64,000 bases of DNA from Peristeroidobacter agariperforans. GTDB lineage: Bacteria; Pseudomonadota; Gammaproteobacteria; Steroidobacterales; Steroidobacteraceae. The DNA lies in NCBI RefSeq assembly GCF_004138335.1, contig NZ_RYFW01000001.1:1612001-1676000 (forward strand), in the 5' to 3' direction. Positions 1 through 9,099 of the stretch are shown in pieces (position 1 is the stretch's first letter; every line of letters begins with the position of its first letter). Below the pieces are notes generated by a model that worked only from the letters and a program-made list of their open reading frames with translations, did not search any database and had not been told where the DNA came from. The translations under genes were made by a program, and so were the position numbers.

Positions 1-2011
1 CGTGCAAGCGTTCCAGCACCCGCTGTGAGTGCGCCGGGTCTTCCATGAAACCGCTCTCGGTGATCTCCAGGCACAGCAGCGATGCGGGCGTGCCGTAGCG
101 ATCGAGCAACTGAACGATCAGGTCGGGCAACTCGCGATTGAGCAGATCGCGCGCCGAGATGTTCACCGAGACTTGCAGCGGCGTGCCGTTCGAGCGCCAC
201 TGTCCGCACTGGCGAATGGCCTGCTCGAGCACCCAGCGCGTCAGCACCTTGATGTAGCCGGTGTGCTCGGCGAAAGGAATGAAATCGCCCGGCGACACGA
301 AACCTCGACGCGGATGTTCCCAGCGCAGCAGCGCTTCCACGCCTTCGACGACTCCCGACAGCAGCCCGACCTTCGGCTGGTAGTACACCCGCAGTTGATG
401 GCCTTCGACGGCTTGGCGAATCTCGCTGAGCAGCGACAGGTGTTCCTGCTGGTGCGTGTCGTAGCTCGCGTCGTATACCGCGTAGCCGCCCTTGTTTCGT
501 TTGGCCACATACATTGCGATGTCGGCGTTACGCAGCAACTTGCTGCTGTTCTCGCCGTGCTCGGGGAAGTGAGCAATGCCGATGCTGGAGCCCACGTCGA
601 GAGGCTGATCCTGGTAGCGGATGGGATGCTCCAGCGCCTGGAGAATCTTCAGCGCGACCTTGGTGACGTAACGTTCGTCGGCGTTCTCGAGCAGGATCGC
701 GAATTCATCGCCGCCGAGTCGCGCAATGGTGTCGGCCTGCCGCAGCAGTGCGCTCAAGCGGTTCGCCACTTCGCGCAGCACGTGATCGCCGACGCCATGG
801 CCGAGCGAGTCGTTGACGTACTTGAAGCGATCGAGGTCCATCATCAGCACGCTCAGCGTTGCGCCCGTGCGATGCGCGCTCAGGATGGCGTGTTCGAGCC
901 GGTCGTGAAACAGCGCGCGATTCGGCAGATCGGTGAGCTGGTCGCGATAGGCGAGGCGCAGGATCTCCTGTTGGCGCTCGGCGATGCCTTCGCGCATATG
1001 GTTGAGCGTTTTGGCGAGCGCGCCGATTTCGTCGGCGCGGGTCACGTTGACGGGATTGGAATAATCGCCGTCCTGGATTCGCGCCGCCGCCTCGGTCAGT
1101 TGCGTGATGGGGCGCGTGATATTCATGGCGATCGCCACGGCGCCGCCGATGGAGAGCAGCATGCTGACGACGCCGAGAGCTACGAGTGTCTGCTGCAATC
1201 GATCGAAGGCGGCGACCGCGGTTGCGACCGACCGCTGCAGGACGGCGACGAGCGCGCGATCGCCATGCCGGTCGAACGTGATCACACGCAACTGCTGCTC
1301 GCTCTGTCCAGCGCCAATGGAACGCACGAGCGTGGCGCCCGGCAGGGCAGGCAGTTGCTGTGCAAGATCGACGGCCGAGGCGCCCAGCGTCGAGGCGAGC
1401 ACGCCCCATTGATGATCGGCATGCCGCCGCTCCAGGAAAGACACCTGCAGCGATGTGAGCTGCTGCAGCTCGGACACGACGTTGTCGTCGATGACGAAAC
1501 CCACGGCGATCCACGCCATCGGCGTCGGTGCGAGCACCGGCACGACGACGAGCTGATAAGCGCGACCGTTGATCACCTCGATGGATGAAGCGCCGCCGTC
1601 GCGCGCGGCCTGGTCGACCAGCCGAGGAAACTCGAACAGCCGGCCGCGCTCGTTGCTCGCGATCGTATCGGCAACGACGCGCCGATCCAGGGACACGAGC
1701 AGCGTCATGTCGGCCTTGATGCGTCCGCCGTGATTGGTGAGTGCGGACACCACCGTGTCCTGATCGCCGCTGGCAATCGCGCCGCGCAGGGCATAGTCGG
1801 CCGCCATGACGCGAGCGGCTTGCGCAAGTCGTTCGCGATTCTGGTCGAGCAGCCGCGCAAACACACGTTCGCCGACGGCCAGCTCGGAATCGATTTTCTC
1901 GCGTGCGTTGGTGGAGTTCGCCGAGCTGACGACCACATACGCCACGACCTGCACCACTGCCAGCAACGCGACAACGAATACGATGATGCGAGTGCGTAGC
2001 CGGCGGATCAT
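1..2011 (-). CDS. Membrane GGDEF-EAL cyclic-di-GMP signalling protein (3' end cut by window)
   Basis: The leftward frame is open from the start to the window edge. An N-terminal membrane segment (about residues 8-29) is followed by a periplasmic sensor of about 240 residues, a second membrane segment, a HAMP linker (ITRPITQL, then EIGALAKTLNHM), a GGDEF domain and an EAL domain. The cyclase motif RLGGDEF is intact near residue 428. EAL (GVEALLRW) and the downstream EITES motif are present, so both c-di-GMP synthesis and hydrolysis are chemically possible, although many dual proteins use only one activity. The last 100 or so residues of the EAL domain lie outside the window. I chose the ATG at 2011 because it immediately precedes the membrane segment; an in-frame TTG at 2086 is less likely. 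The sensor ligand cannot be read from the sequence. Confidence 0.93.
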   Translation of the reverse strand, partial: MIRRLRTRIIVFVVALLAVVQVVAYVVVSSANSTNAREKIDSELAVGERVFARLLDQNRERLAQAARVMAADYALRGAIASGDQDTVVSALTNHGGRIKADMTLLVSLDRRVVADTIASNERGRLFEFPRLVDQAARDGGASSIEVINGRAYQLVVVPVLAPTPMAWIAVGFVIDDNVVSELQQLTSLQVSFLERRHADHQWGVLASTLGASAVDLAQQLPALPGATLVRSIGAGQSEQQLRVITFDRHGDRALVAVLQRSVATAVAAFDRLQQTLVALGVVSMLLSIGGAVAIAMNITRPITQLTEAAARIQDGDYSNPVNVTRADEIGALAKTLNHMREGIAERQQEILRLAYRDQLTDLPNRALFHDRLEHAILSAHRTGATLSVLMMDLDRFKYVNDSLGHGVGDHVLREVANRLSALLRQADTIARLGGDEFAILLENADERYVTKVALKILQALEHPIRYQDQPLDVGSSIGIAHFPEHGENSSKLLRNADIAMYVAKRNKGGYAVYDASYDTHQQEHLSLLSEIRQAVEGHQLRVYYQPKVGLLSGVVEGVEALLRWEHPRRGFVSPGDFIPFAEHTGYIKVLTRWVLEQAIRQCGQWRSNGTPLQVSVNISARDLLNRELPDLIVQLLDRYGTPASLLCLEITESGFMEDPAHSQRVLERLH

Positions 2012-2421
2012 GGCATTGCGGAAAAACGCGCGAATGGCGGCCGGAAAGTGAGCATGGCCCAGCCTACGTACTGCCGTTTTTAGCAAATGTTAACGGGCTC
2101 ACAGCCGCAGCCACCCGTAGCGCCAAGGGCCGGGTTTGTGACCGATCTCGCGCGCGGGCGCGCTCCAAAAGTGCGACCGCCATCGCAGTTCCAAGCGTGG
2201 AAAAACATTCTCTGCAACAACGCGTTTCCTTGCAAAAAGTACAACAGAAACATTGATAAAAGCGCGTGCAACGAAGTATTCGCGGCACTCTTCGAACGGC
2301 ACGCGAGCTGCATAGACAGCTCAGGGTTTTTTCTGACTAGGCCCAGGACCTTTCTGAAAGTCAGTGCGTTGTTTGCATCGCGCACAAGTAACAGCGCGAG
2401 AACATGCGAGGGGAACATCGA
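2012..2421. other. 410-bp intergenic region with a possible promoter
   Basis: This gap separates the divergent GGDEF-EAL gene and the PKD/serine-hydrolase gene. Reading frames here are short and show no convincing coding character. The central part is more AT-rich than its surroundings. TTGCAA at 2230-2235 and TTGATA at 2253-2258 are 17 bp apart and could be a sigma70 promoter for the rightward gene. This is a weak match and no operator is evident. Confidence 0.35.
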
Positions 2422-4029
2422 ATGCGCGTCATGTCACGAGAGCAACAGATCTCTCGTTCCGAACTGATTCGGCGCTGTCGCCAGGTGGCGATCAGCATCT
2501 CATTGGCTTTGACCATCGCTGCGTGCGGCGGCGGAGGTGGTGGCGGAGGGCAGCCGAGCGCGCCCGTTCAGCAAAACCCACCGCCGGCGGCGAATGTCGC
2601 GCCGAGCGTGGAGGCTGGCGCCGCTCAAACAATCCAGTGGCCAACCGCCACCGCACAGCTGAATGGAACGGCGACGGACGATGCATCGCAGACGCTCACC
2701 TACACCTGGACCGCAACCAGCGGTCCGAGCGGTGTGACATTCGGCACGCCGAATGCCGCTGCTACGACTGTGACATTCCCCTCCGAGGGCGACTATGTGC
2801 TCACGTTGTCGGTGAGCGATGGCAGTGCCACCGGCACCGATACGGTGAACGTCACCGTGAGTCCTGCGTCAGAGCCTCCGCCGGAAGCCCCGGTATATCC
2901 GGCGTCCGACGCGGCGAACGATGATCCGGACAATCACGGCTGGGCGCGAGTCGCGTCAGCGGCAGAGGTTGGAATGGATCAGGCGTTGCTCGATCAAGCG
3001 ATGACCTACGCGCAGACCAGCGGTACGGCGAATCCCGCGGACAACGCCGGCATGATCGTGCGTCACGGCCGCATCGTCAGTTCCTGGGGCCAGATCGACA
3101 GGCGCTATGACATGAAGTCGACCACCAAGTCGATTGGTGGCATGTCGCTGGGGCTGGCCATGGCCAACGGCCTGCTGCTCAGCGATCGCGCGGAGACGAA
3201 GCTCCCGACCATCGGTGCGAGGCCGGCCGCCAACGCCACCACCGGCTGGCTGGGTAACATCACCATCGAGCAACTGGCGACGCACACCGCGGGGTTCTTG
3301 AAGGACGATGATCTCACGGAGGCCCCCGAGCCTGCCGCGGCGACACTGGTGAATGAGCCGGGCACGACGTGGCTCTATTCCGATATCGGTCTGAACTGGT
3401 TGGCCGAGGTGCTGACTGCGGTGCTCGGTGACGATTTGTCCGCGGTGCTTAATAGGAGTGTCTGGACCACGCTCGGTGTGAACAGCACGTCGGGCAGCGC
3501 GGGTGGCGGCGCCACTTCCGACGTGCACTGGCGTAACAACGAGTACCGCGACCAGACGAACAAGGTCCCTTACAATCGCGAGCTCGCTTCAGGCATGTTC
3601 GTGAACGCCAATGCCATGGCGCGCGTCGGTCTGCTGTTCCTTCGCAAAGGAGTGTGGGCCAACGATCAGCGCATTCTTCCGGAGACGTTCGTGACGACCG
3701 TGAGCACGCCGGTAGCCGCGAACGCCAACCTTCCCAATCCGGGCATAGCGGACTTCCCGGGAGCGCCGACTGATTACGGTGTGCTGTGGTGGACGAACGC
3801 CGGCGGCCAGTTGGCGAATGTGCCGCGCGATGCGTACTGGGCGTGGGGCCTGGGTGACAGCCTGATCGTCGTCATCCCGAGCCTCGACATCGTGGTGGTG
3901 CGCGCTGGCGCGCAAGCCGCGCCGGCTTCGTCGCCGCAAGGCCGCGTTTGGAACGACGATGACTGGAACGGCGACTACACCGTGCTCGCTCCGTTCCTCG
4001 ATCCGATCGTCAAGTCTGTGAGTAAGTAA
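2422..4029 (+). CDS. Lipoprotein with PKD-like domain and serine beta-lactamase-family hydrolase domain
   Basis: A 535-aa exported protein. The signal peptide ends in a lipobox (LTIAAC, Cys about 35) followed by a run of eight glycines. A PKD/Ig-like beta-sandwich spans about 60-147. The rest is a serine beta-lactamase/penicillin-binding fold (COG1680 type). The nucleophile motif STTK falls at about S233-K236 and YSD at about 319 takes the place of YxN, so catalysis looks intact. Proteins of this type are peptidases or esterases more often than true beta-lactamases. I preferred the ATG at 2422 because GAGGGG lies 8 bp upstream; the ATG at 2404 has no such site. A strong terminator follows the gene. 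Outer-membrane anchoring is inferred; the substrate is unknown. Confidence 0.85.
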   Translation: MRVMSREQQISRSELIRRCRQVAISISLALTIAACGGGGGGGGQPSAPVQQNPPPAANVAPSVEAGAAQTIQWPTATAQLNGTATDDASQTLTYTWTATSGPSGVTFGTPNAAATTVTFPSEGDYVLTLSVSDGSATGTDTVNVTVSPASEPPPEAPVYPASDAANDDPDNHGWARVASAAEVGMDQALLDQAMTYAQTSGTANPADNAGMIVRHGRIVSSWGQIDRRYDMKSTTKSIGGMSLGLAMANGLLLSDRAETKLPTIGARPAANATTGWLGNITIEQLATHTAGFLKDDDLTEAPEPAAATLVNEPGTTWLYSDIGLNWLAEVLTAVLGDDLSAVLNRSVWTTLGVNSTSGSAGGGATSDVHWRNNEYRDQTNKVPYNRELASGMFVNANAMARVGLLFLRKGVWANDQRILPETFVTTVSTPVAANANLPNPGIADFPGAPTDYGVLWWTNAGGQLANVPRDAYWAWGLGDSLIVVIPSLDIVVVRAGAQAAPASSPQGRVWNDDDWNGDYTVLAPFLDPIVKSVSK

Positions 4030-4049
4030 CAGTCGCGCAGGGTGAATCG

Positions 4050-4086
4050 AAGGCGCGCGTCCGAATACACTTCGGCGCGCGCCTTT
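4050..4086 (+). terminator. Rho-independent terminator
   Basis: The stem GGCGCGCG, T, CCGAA pairs with TTCGG, CGCGCGCC around a 5-nt loop. An A-rich 5' flank and TTT at 4084-4086 follow the usual pattern. It lies 20 bp after the stop of the PKD/serine-hydrolase lipoprotein. Confidence 0.8.
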
Positions 4087-4096
4087 GACGTCTGAA

Positions 4097-4113
4097 TTAT
4101 CCTAAAATAGGGT
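4097..4113. promoter_or_regulatory. Operator-like imperfect palindrome before a small gene
   Basis: ATCCTA-AAA-TAGGGT is an inverted repeat with one mismatch, in an AT-rich patch about 45 bp upstream of the small protein at 4156. TTGACG at 4085-4090 could be a -35 element, which would place the palindrome over the -10 area. A repressor or autoregulator site is possible but unproven. Confidence 0.3.
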
Positions 4114-4155
4114 AAACATCGTCGCCTGAGCCGATCCCTCTTGCAGGAGGCGCGA

Positions 4156-4539
4156 ATGGCAGACGAGTCCCGGTTTCCCCACGACGACGGTCCGGCCGCC
4201 GAGTCCGACGCAGAGCTCGCCGAGCGGCTTGCCACCCCGGAGCAGTGGGCGGCGATGACGTTCGCGCCAGTGTTGATCGACGCGAACAAATTCGGCGCCG
4301 CCTGGGAGCAGGCACGGGGCGCCATGGCGCGTACGGCCATCGAGCTGCTGCGTCTCGATGACCAGGCCCTTACCAGCCAGTTCATGGCTGAGGAAGTGCC
4401 GCTCATGGAGGCGATGGAAACCTACCGCGAGTTGCAGGAAGAGCTGGAGTACCTCAAGACTCACATAGAAGCGCTCGAAACCGCGAGCACACGCATGCTG
4501 TGCGTCGCTTCTCGCTGCATCGAGCGTCGCTCATCCTGA
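4156..4539 (+). CDS. Small acidic helical protein of unknown function
   Basis: A 127-aa soluble protein with no signal peptide or membrane segment. The first 35 residues are acidic and probably disordered. The remainder is predicted helical by eye, with a heptad-like stretch near residues 85-108 (ELQEELEYLKTHIEAL) that suggests a coiled coil and oligomerisation. AGGAGG at 4145-4150 sits at the right distance from the ATG at 4156, so I prefer this to an upstream TTG at 4141. The C-terminus has two cysteines. I do not recognise the family. The operator-like palindrome upstream would fit an autoregulated small protein, but no partner gene follows on this strand. Confidence 0.7.
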   Translation: MADESRFPHDDGPAAESDAELAERLATPEQWAAMTFAPVLIDANKFGAAWEQARGAMARTAIELLRLDDQALTSQFMAEEVPLMEAMETYRELQEELEYLKTHIEALETASTRMLCVASRCIERRSS

Positions 4540-4552
4540 GCCCGCGCGCGGT

Positions 4553-5635
4553 TCACCCCGGTCGACGACGCCGATGCACCGACACGGCGACGAGCAGCAC
4601 GGACATTGCCAGCAATCCGCCAAGCGCCCATTGAAAGTCGCTGCGCATGAGCAGCGAAGGTTTCGGCGGCAGCCACGCTTCGCCGGCCAATACTGATTCG
4701 ATGACGGCGCGAATTTCCTTTCCTGGTGTCATCTCGCCGTTGGAAAGAATCACGATCGCGCGTTGCTGCGATGGATAGAGCGTCAGCAGCGACGAAAAGC
4801 CGTGCCGCCGCGTCGCCAGGCTGGGCAGCCATTCGCTGCCGTGATGTTCGAGCTGCCAGCCCAACGCCATCGCGGCGTTGTCACGTTCGCCATCGCGCTG
4901 ACGTTTGAACAGCGCCTCGTAGGAACTCGGCGCCAGCAGCGACGGATCGCGATTCACATGGAGAGCAGCCCAGCGCGTGAGATCGGCTACGCTGGCGCTG
5001 AGTCCGGCACTCGGCAGCGCCTTTTCATCCCAAGGATAATTGGGCGCGCGACGCACGAACACGTGGCCAGCGTGCGGCCACGCGACGTTGCTGGCGGTGA
5101 GCGGCACGTTGAAAGTGCTCTCCACCATGCCGGCCGGCTCCAGCACGCGTGTTTGCAGGTATTGAGAATATTTTTGGTGAGTGGTGCTTTCGATGATGCC
5201 GGCGAGTGCGTCGAAGGCCGCATCGTCGCGCGTCAGCAGTTGGCCAACTGTCACGGATGAATCGGCTATCGAATCGGTCAGTGCGAGCTGTCCGCGCTCC
5301 GCGAGTTGCATGACTGCGGCGGCGGTGAATGTGCGAGTGATGGACGCGACGTGAAAGTACGTGTGCGCGTTGACCGGCTGATCCGTTCCCTTGTGGCGAA
5401 CACCAAAGCCGCGCATGTAAACCGGCTGGCCGTTCTCGACGATGCCCACCGCCAGCCCGGGAATGGAGAACTCCTGCAAAATGCGCTCGAGCGCCGCATC
5501 CAGCGCATAGACGCGGTCCGGGGTGAGTTGCGGCAGGGGATCGGCCACCGGCGCGCCTTCCTGCGCGGCCGCCACGCTGGATGCCGCGACCAGCACGACC
5601 ATCGTCAGCAATTTAGCGGCCGGGCGGCTCAGCAT
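4553..5635 (-). CDS. Serine beta-lactamase-fold protein with altered SxxK motif, probable pseudo-enzyme
   Basis: A 360-aa protein with a cleavable signal peptide (residues 1 to about 24) and a C-terminal membrane anchor followed by basic residues (HRRRRPG). The fold is that of the COG1680 serine hydrolases (IPGLAVGIVENGQPVYMRGFG, then the helix with the nucleophile). The usual SxTK at the active site reads SITR: the general-base lysine is replaced by arginine. The loop that normally carries HTSG and YSN is missing, since the sequence runs straight from VGQLLTR to LAGIIE. It is therefore probably catalytically dead or has another role. It follows the LacI-type gene by 61 bp on the same strand. 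The frame extends upstream into the lacI gene, but only the ATG at 5635 gives a signal peptide. Confidence 0.8.
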   Translation of the reverse strand: MLSRPAAKLLTMVVLVAASSVAAAQEGAPVADPLPQLTPDRVYALDAALERILQEFSIPGLAVGIVENGQPVYMRGFGVRHKGTDQPVNAHTYFHVASITRTFTAAAVMQLAERGQLALTDSIADSSVTVGQLLTRDDAAFDALAGIIESTTHQKYSQYLQTRVLEPAGMVESTFNVPLTASNVAWPHAGHVFVRRAPNYPWDEKALPSAGLSASVADLTRWAALHVNRDPSLLAPSSYEALFKRQRDGERDNAAMALGWQLEHHGSEWLPSLATRRHGFSSLLTLYPSQQRAIVILSNGEMTPGKEIRAVIESVLAGEAWLPPKPSLLMRSDFQWALGGLLAMSVLLVAVSVHRRRRPG

Positions 5636-5696
5636 TCGTCGCGATCCGTGATTCCGTGGACTGGCCTGATGATATGCGCTGGAGGGCCGGGCGACG

Positions 5697-6728
5697 TTAC
5701 TTGGGTTTCGAGTTCGGCGCCACGGCGGTCGAATCCCGGCGCACCAATGTGTGCGCCAGGCGCGCCGGTTTCGGCGTCGTTCCGGAAAGCAGCATCTCCA
5801 GCAGGAGGTCAGCTGCGCGATAAGCCAGCTGGTAGGTGGGCTGGCAGATGGTCGTGAGCGGCGGCCACACGGTGCGGGCAATGGCCGCATCGTCGAAGCC
5901 GGCCACCGACAATTGCGCCGGAACGGCCACGCCCATTTCGTGGGCCGCCATGAGCGCGCCCGCGGCCATGTCGTCATTGCCCGCAAAAATTGCCGTCGGC
6001 CGCTTCGGCAGCGCCAGCAGCTGACGGGTCATTTCCAGCCCCGAGTCGAACAGGAAGTCGCCCTGCCGGACGTACTCGGGAACATAGGGAATCTTGTGGT
6101 TCTTCAGCGCCGTTTTGTAGCCGCGCAGACGTTCGCCGCTGGCGAAGTGGCCGGGGCGGCCGATGATGAAACCGATACTGCGATGGCCGAGGCCGATCAG
6201 ATATTCGGTCATCTCGCGCGCGGCGGCTTCGTCGTCGATGTCGACGTAGGGCGAGCGATGTTTGATTTCGTTGGGCGCGATGCGCACGAACGGCAACGCC
6301 TGAGCGTCGAGCGCGCGGATCAGTTCGGCGGACTCGCTCAGCGGCGGGGCGACGATCAGGCCGTCGAGATGGGTCTGATTCGCGAATGTCAGGATGTCCT
6401 GCATGACCTCTTCGGTGCGGCCGGCCACTTCGTGCAGCAACAGCAGGAACTTGGCTTCGCGACAGCGGGCCAGCGCGCCCCGCTGGACTTCGATGGTGTA
6501 GTTGGCGCTGGGATTGTCGTAGACCAGGCCGACCAGGTACGAGCGCCGGCTGGCGAGGCTGCGGGCGGACAGGCTGGGGTGGTAGTTCAGCCGTTTGACG
6601 GCGGCCAGCACCTGCGCGCGGGTTTCTTCGCGAACGTTAGGCTCGTTGTTGAGCACCCGCGAGACTGTTTTGATCGCGACGCCGGCGGCCTTGGCGACGT
6701 CGTTGATGCTTGTTCTGCGCCCGGACAT
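5697..6728 (-). CDS. LacI-family transcriptional regulator
   Basis: A 343-aa repressor of typical family length. The N-terminal helix-turn-helix (SINDVAKAAGVAIKTVSRVLNN, about 6-27) and hinge region are followed by a periplasmic-binding-protein-like sensor domain (about 60-335). The sensor has the conserved GLIVAPP and GHRSIGFIIG strands and IFAGNDDMAAGA. LacI regulators usually sense a sugar or sugar derivative and control neighbouring genes. Here the same-strand neighbours are the esterase lipoprotein and cupin upstream (48-bp gap) and the degenerate serine hydrolase downstream. The effector is unknown. Confidence 0.93.
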   Translation of the reverse strand: MSGRRTSINDVAKAAGVAIKTVSRVLNNEPNVREETRAQVLAAVKRLNYHPSLSARSLASRRSYLVGLVYDNPSANYTIEVQRGALARCREAKFLLLLHEVAGRTEEVMQDILTFANQTHLDGLIVAPPLSESAELIRALDAQALPFVRIAPNEIKHRSPYVDIDDEAAAREMTEYLIGLGHRSIGFIIGRPGHFASGERLRGYKTALKNHKIPYVPEYVRQGDFLFDSGLEMTRQLLALPKRPTAIFAGNDDMAAGALMAAHEMGVAVPAQLSVAGFDDAAIARTVWPPLTTICQPTYQLAYRAADLLLEMLLSGTTPKPARLAHTLVRRDSTAVAPNSKPK

Positions 6729-6776
6729 GGGCGCGATGGTAGCTTAGATTCAGACCCAAATGGGCAGCGCGGCCTG

Positions 6777-7688
6777 TCACCGCAGGCTGCGATTGCCCTC
6801 GGATGACTGTTCGCTCAGCTTCGGCTTGGCGGTCCGCAGGTACAGGTCGAGAAAATCGATGCCGTTGTCCACCGGCGCGTCGACCACGAACGTGCTCAAG
6901 TGTTCCAGGCCGCGGATCAGGTATAGCTCGGCCGGGATGTTGCTGGCGTTCAGCGCCTCGTACATGGCGTGCGCGTTGTTGACGCCGACGGTGATATCGA
7001 ACGTGCCGTGATACAGGAACATCGGCGGGTCGTCGGTGCTCACCAGCGCCAGCGGCGAGGCTTCGCGCCACAGGCCGGGATTTTCGTCATAGGACACGCC
7101 AGTCAGGCCGTTGGTCAGCGGGCCATCCTTGTAGTAGCGGATATCGACCGGCGTACCGCCGGCTACGACCGCCTGCACGCGGGTGCCTTCGACATACCAT
7201 TTATCGTTCGGACCGGTGACGCCGGCCAGCGCCGCCAGATGCGCACCGGCCGAGTAACCCCAGGTGCCGATGCGGTTCTTCAACACGTTCAGATCCGAGG
7301 CGTGCGTGCGTAACCACAGCACCGCCTGCTGCACGTCCTGGAGCTGCGCCGGAAAATGCCATTGCGGAGCGAACCGGTACGACATGTTCAATACGACGAA
7401 ACCGCGCTCGGCGACCCGCTGCGAAATCTCGTCCATGTCCTGCCGCGAGCGGCCTTCCCAGCCCCCGCCGTGGATCATGACCACCGCCGGAAACGGCCCG
7501 TTGCCCGCCGGCTTATACAAATCCGCCTTCAGCGCCTGCGGCCAGTCCGCCGGGGTGTAGACAAAATCCCGGGTCACGGTCACATCCACCGGGCTCACCG
7601 ACCCGATCCGGGCATTGCTCGGCCTGCCCTCGTGCGAGGCACAGCCGGTCAACATCAACGCCGAAATCAGCAACGCCAGCCTGATCAT
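6777..7688 (-). CDS. Lipoprotein alpha/beta hydrolase (carboxylesterase, BD-FAE/HSL-like)
   Basis: A 303-aa lipoprotein (lipobox LTGC, Cys16) with an alpha/beta-hydrolase fold. The oxyanion motif HGGGW is near residue 73, the nucleophile elbow GYSAG near 142, and a late acid and histidine (LYHGTFD, GLEHLSTF) complete a triad. These features place it with hormone-sensitive-lipase or feruloyl-esterase-like enzymes that cleave acyl esters, perhaps from plant glycans. The ATG at 7688 is better spaced from AAAGG than the GTG at 7697. It lies between the cupin and LacI genes, consistent with a small catabolic operon. Confidence 0.86.
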   Translation of the reverse strand: MIRLALLISALMLTGCASHEGRPSNARIGSVSPVDVTVTRDFVYTPADWPQALKADLYKPAGNGPFPAVVMIHGGGWEGRSRQDMDEISQRVAERGFVVLNMSYRFAPQWHFPAQLQDVQQAVLWLRTHASDLNVLKNRIGTWGYSAGAHLAALAGVTGPNDKWYVEGTRVQAVVAGGTPVDIRYYKDGPLTNGLTGVSYDENPGLWREASPLALVSTDDPPMFLYHGTFDITVGVNNAHAMYEALNASNIPAELYLIRGLEHLSTFVVDAPVDNGIDFLDLYLRTAKPKLSEQSSEGNRSLR

Positions 7689-7768
7689 GCGACCCACCTT
7701 TCCAACACCCTCGCGTGGCTCTTCGCCGCGCCGGTGGATTTGGAGGCAGGGCGTTCAGCTGGGCGAGG

Positions 7769-8128
7769 TCAGATCCAGACGTCGTTCTGGGCGGTGAGGG
7801 AGCCGCCGGCGTCGCCGGTGTTGATGACGCCTTTGGGCTCGACCAGCATGACTTTACATTCCTCGGCGGCGAACGGCTGGTGTTCGACGCCCTTGGGGAC
7901 GACGTAGAGCTCGCCGGCGCGCAGCGGGACCTCGTGGTCACGGAAGCGCAGGGTCATGGCGCCTTCGATGACGATGAAGACCTCGTCAGTGTCGGCGTGC
8001 TGGTGCCAGACGAACTCGCCCCGCAGGCGCACCAGCTTGAACTGGTAGTCGTTCATTTCGGCGATCACCCTGGGGCTCCAGGGCTCGCTGAAACGGGAGA
8101 ATTTCTCCTGGAAATTGACGGCGTTCAT
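7769..8128 (-). CDS. Single-domain cupin protein
   Basis: A 119-aa protein consisting of one cupin_2 beta-barrel. The first metal motif is visible as HQHADTDEVF (about 42-51) and the second as GVEHQPF near 80-86, so a metal site with two or three histidines is likely. No signal peptide, so cytoplasmic. Such proteins range from isomerases to ligand-binding regulators; the sequence does not settle which. It is the first gene of the leftward group leading to the esterase and LacI regulator (80-bp gap) and is divergent from the YceI gene. Confidence 0.85.
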   Translation of the reverse strand: MNAVNFQEKFSRFSEPWSPRVIAEMNDYQFKLVRLRGEFVWHQHADTDEVFIVIEGAMTLRFRDHEVPLRAGELYVVPKGVEHQPFAAEECKVMLVEPKGVINTGDAGGSLTAQNDVWI

Positions 8129-8331
8129 GAACGAATCATCCGGCGCGGGCAGTGGCCCGCCAAGCGGCAGTTTCTCACAAGAGAGCCGGTGCTGGGCAGG
8201 ATGCCCGAATGCCGGGAGCGCAGGGATGCGCAGGACCGGCCACAGTTATTCTGGCGCGCCGTGTCGGCTGGCCCGGGGCTGGTGCGTCTTCAAGGAAGAT
8301 GCATGGCTCTACCTTCAAAGGGAACAACACA

Positions 8332-9072
8332 ATGAACCGATTACTCGTACTCGGCGTGCTCGCTGCTCTGGCTGCCTGTTCGCCCAAGCAAGAGGCTGCC
8401 AAGGAGCCCGCCGCGCAAGTGTCGCAACCTGCTGCCGCGGCCGCGCCGGCGGAAGAGCCAGTGGACGTGCCGGCCGGGGCGTACACGATGGACCTCATGC
8501 ACACCAGTATCCTGTTCCGCGTCGATCATCTCGGTTTCTCGAACTACACGGCGCGCTTCAAGAAGGCGACCGGCCAGCTGCAGTTCGATCCAAACAATCT
8601 CGCCGCTTCCAATGTCACGGTCGCGATCGATGTCAAATCGTTGGAGACGGATTTCCCCGATCCTGCCAAGGTGGATTTCAACGCCGAGCTGATTGGCGAA
8701 GGCTGGCTGAACGGCGCGAAGTATCCGGAAATCACATTCCGCTCGACCAGCGTCGAACCGACCGGTGCTCGCTCCATGCGCATCAATGGTGAGTTGACCT
8801 TGCGCGGTGTCACCAAGCCGATGGTTTTGGAAGCACGCTTCAACGGCGGCTATCGCGGCCATCCCATGGATCCGAATGCGCGCATCGGTTTCTCCGCGAC
8901 GGGTGTGCTCAAGCGTTCCGACTTCGGTATCACCTACGGCATTCCCGCTCCGGGCACGAAGATGGGCGTGAGCGATGAAGTAAACGTCATCGTGGAAACG
9001 GAATTCTCCGGACCGCCGATGGCGAATTCCAATGCCCCGTCGGCCACCGGCGAGGGCGGTCAGACTAAGTAA
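8332..9072 (+). CDS. YceI-family lipoprotein
   Basis: A 246-aa lipoprotein. The signal peptide ends LAALAAC (Cys16), followed by an Ala/Pro/Glu-rich linker of about 35 residues and a YceI lipocalin-like barrel from about residue 52 (YTMDLMHTSILFRVDHLGFS). YceI-type barrels bind isoprenoid or amphiphilic lipids. The typical MRINGELTLRGVTKPM and FSATGVLKRSDFG strands are present. The frame is open further upstream, but the ATG at 8332 is the start that creates the lipoprotein signal. The gene is followed by a long perfect hairpin. Confidence 0.9.
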   Translation: MNRLLVLGVLAALAACSPKQEAAKEPAAQVSQPAAAAAPAEEPVDVPAGAYTMDLMHTSILFRVDHLGFSNYTARFKKATGQLQFDPNNLAASNVTVAIDVKSLETDFPDPAKVDFNAELIGEGWLNGAKYPEITFRSTSVEPTGARSMRINGELTLRGVTKPMVLEARFNGGYRGHPMDPNARIGFSATGVLKRSDFGITYGIPAPGTKMGVSDEVNVIVETEFSGPPMANSNAPSATGEGGQTK

Positions 9073-9099
9073 AATATACTGCGCACCGCTCGGCCGTGC

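Noticed and set aside
29-1588. Long rightward ORF (519 aa) over the GGDEF-EAL gene
   Set aside because: The opposite strand carries intact GGDEF, EAL and HAMP motifs; the rightward translation has no recognisable domain and is His/Arg-rich shadow coding.
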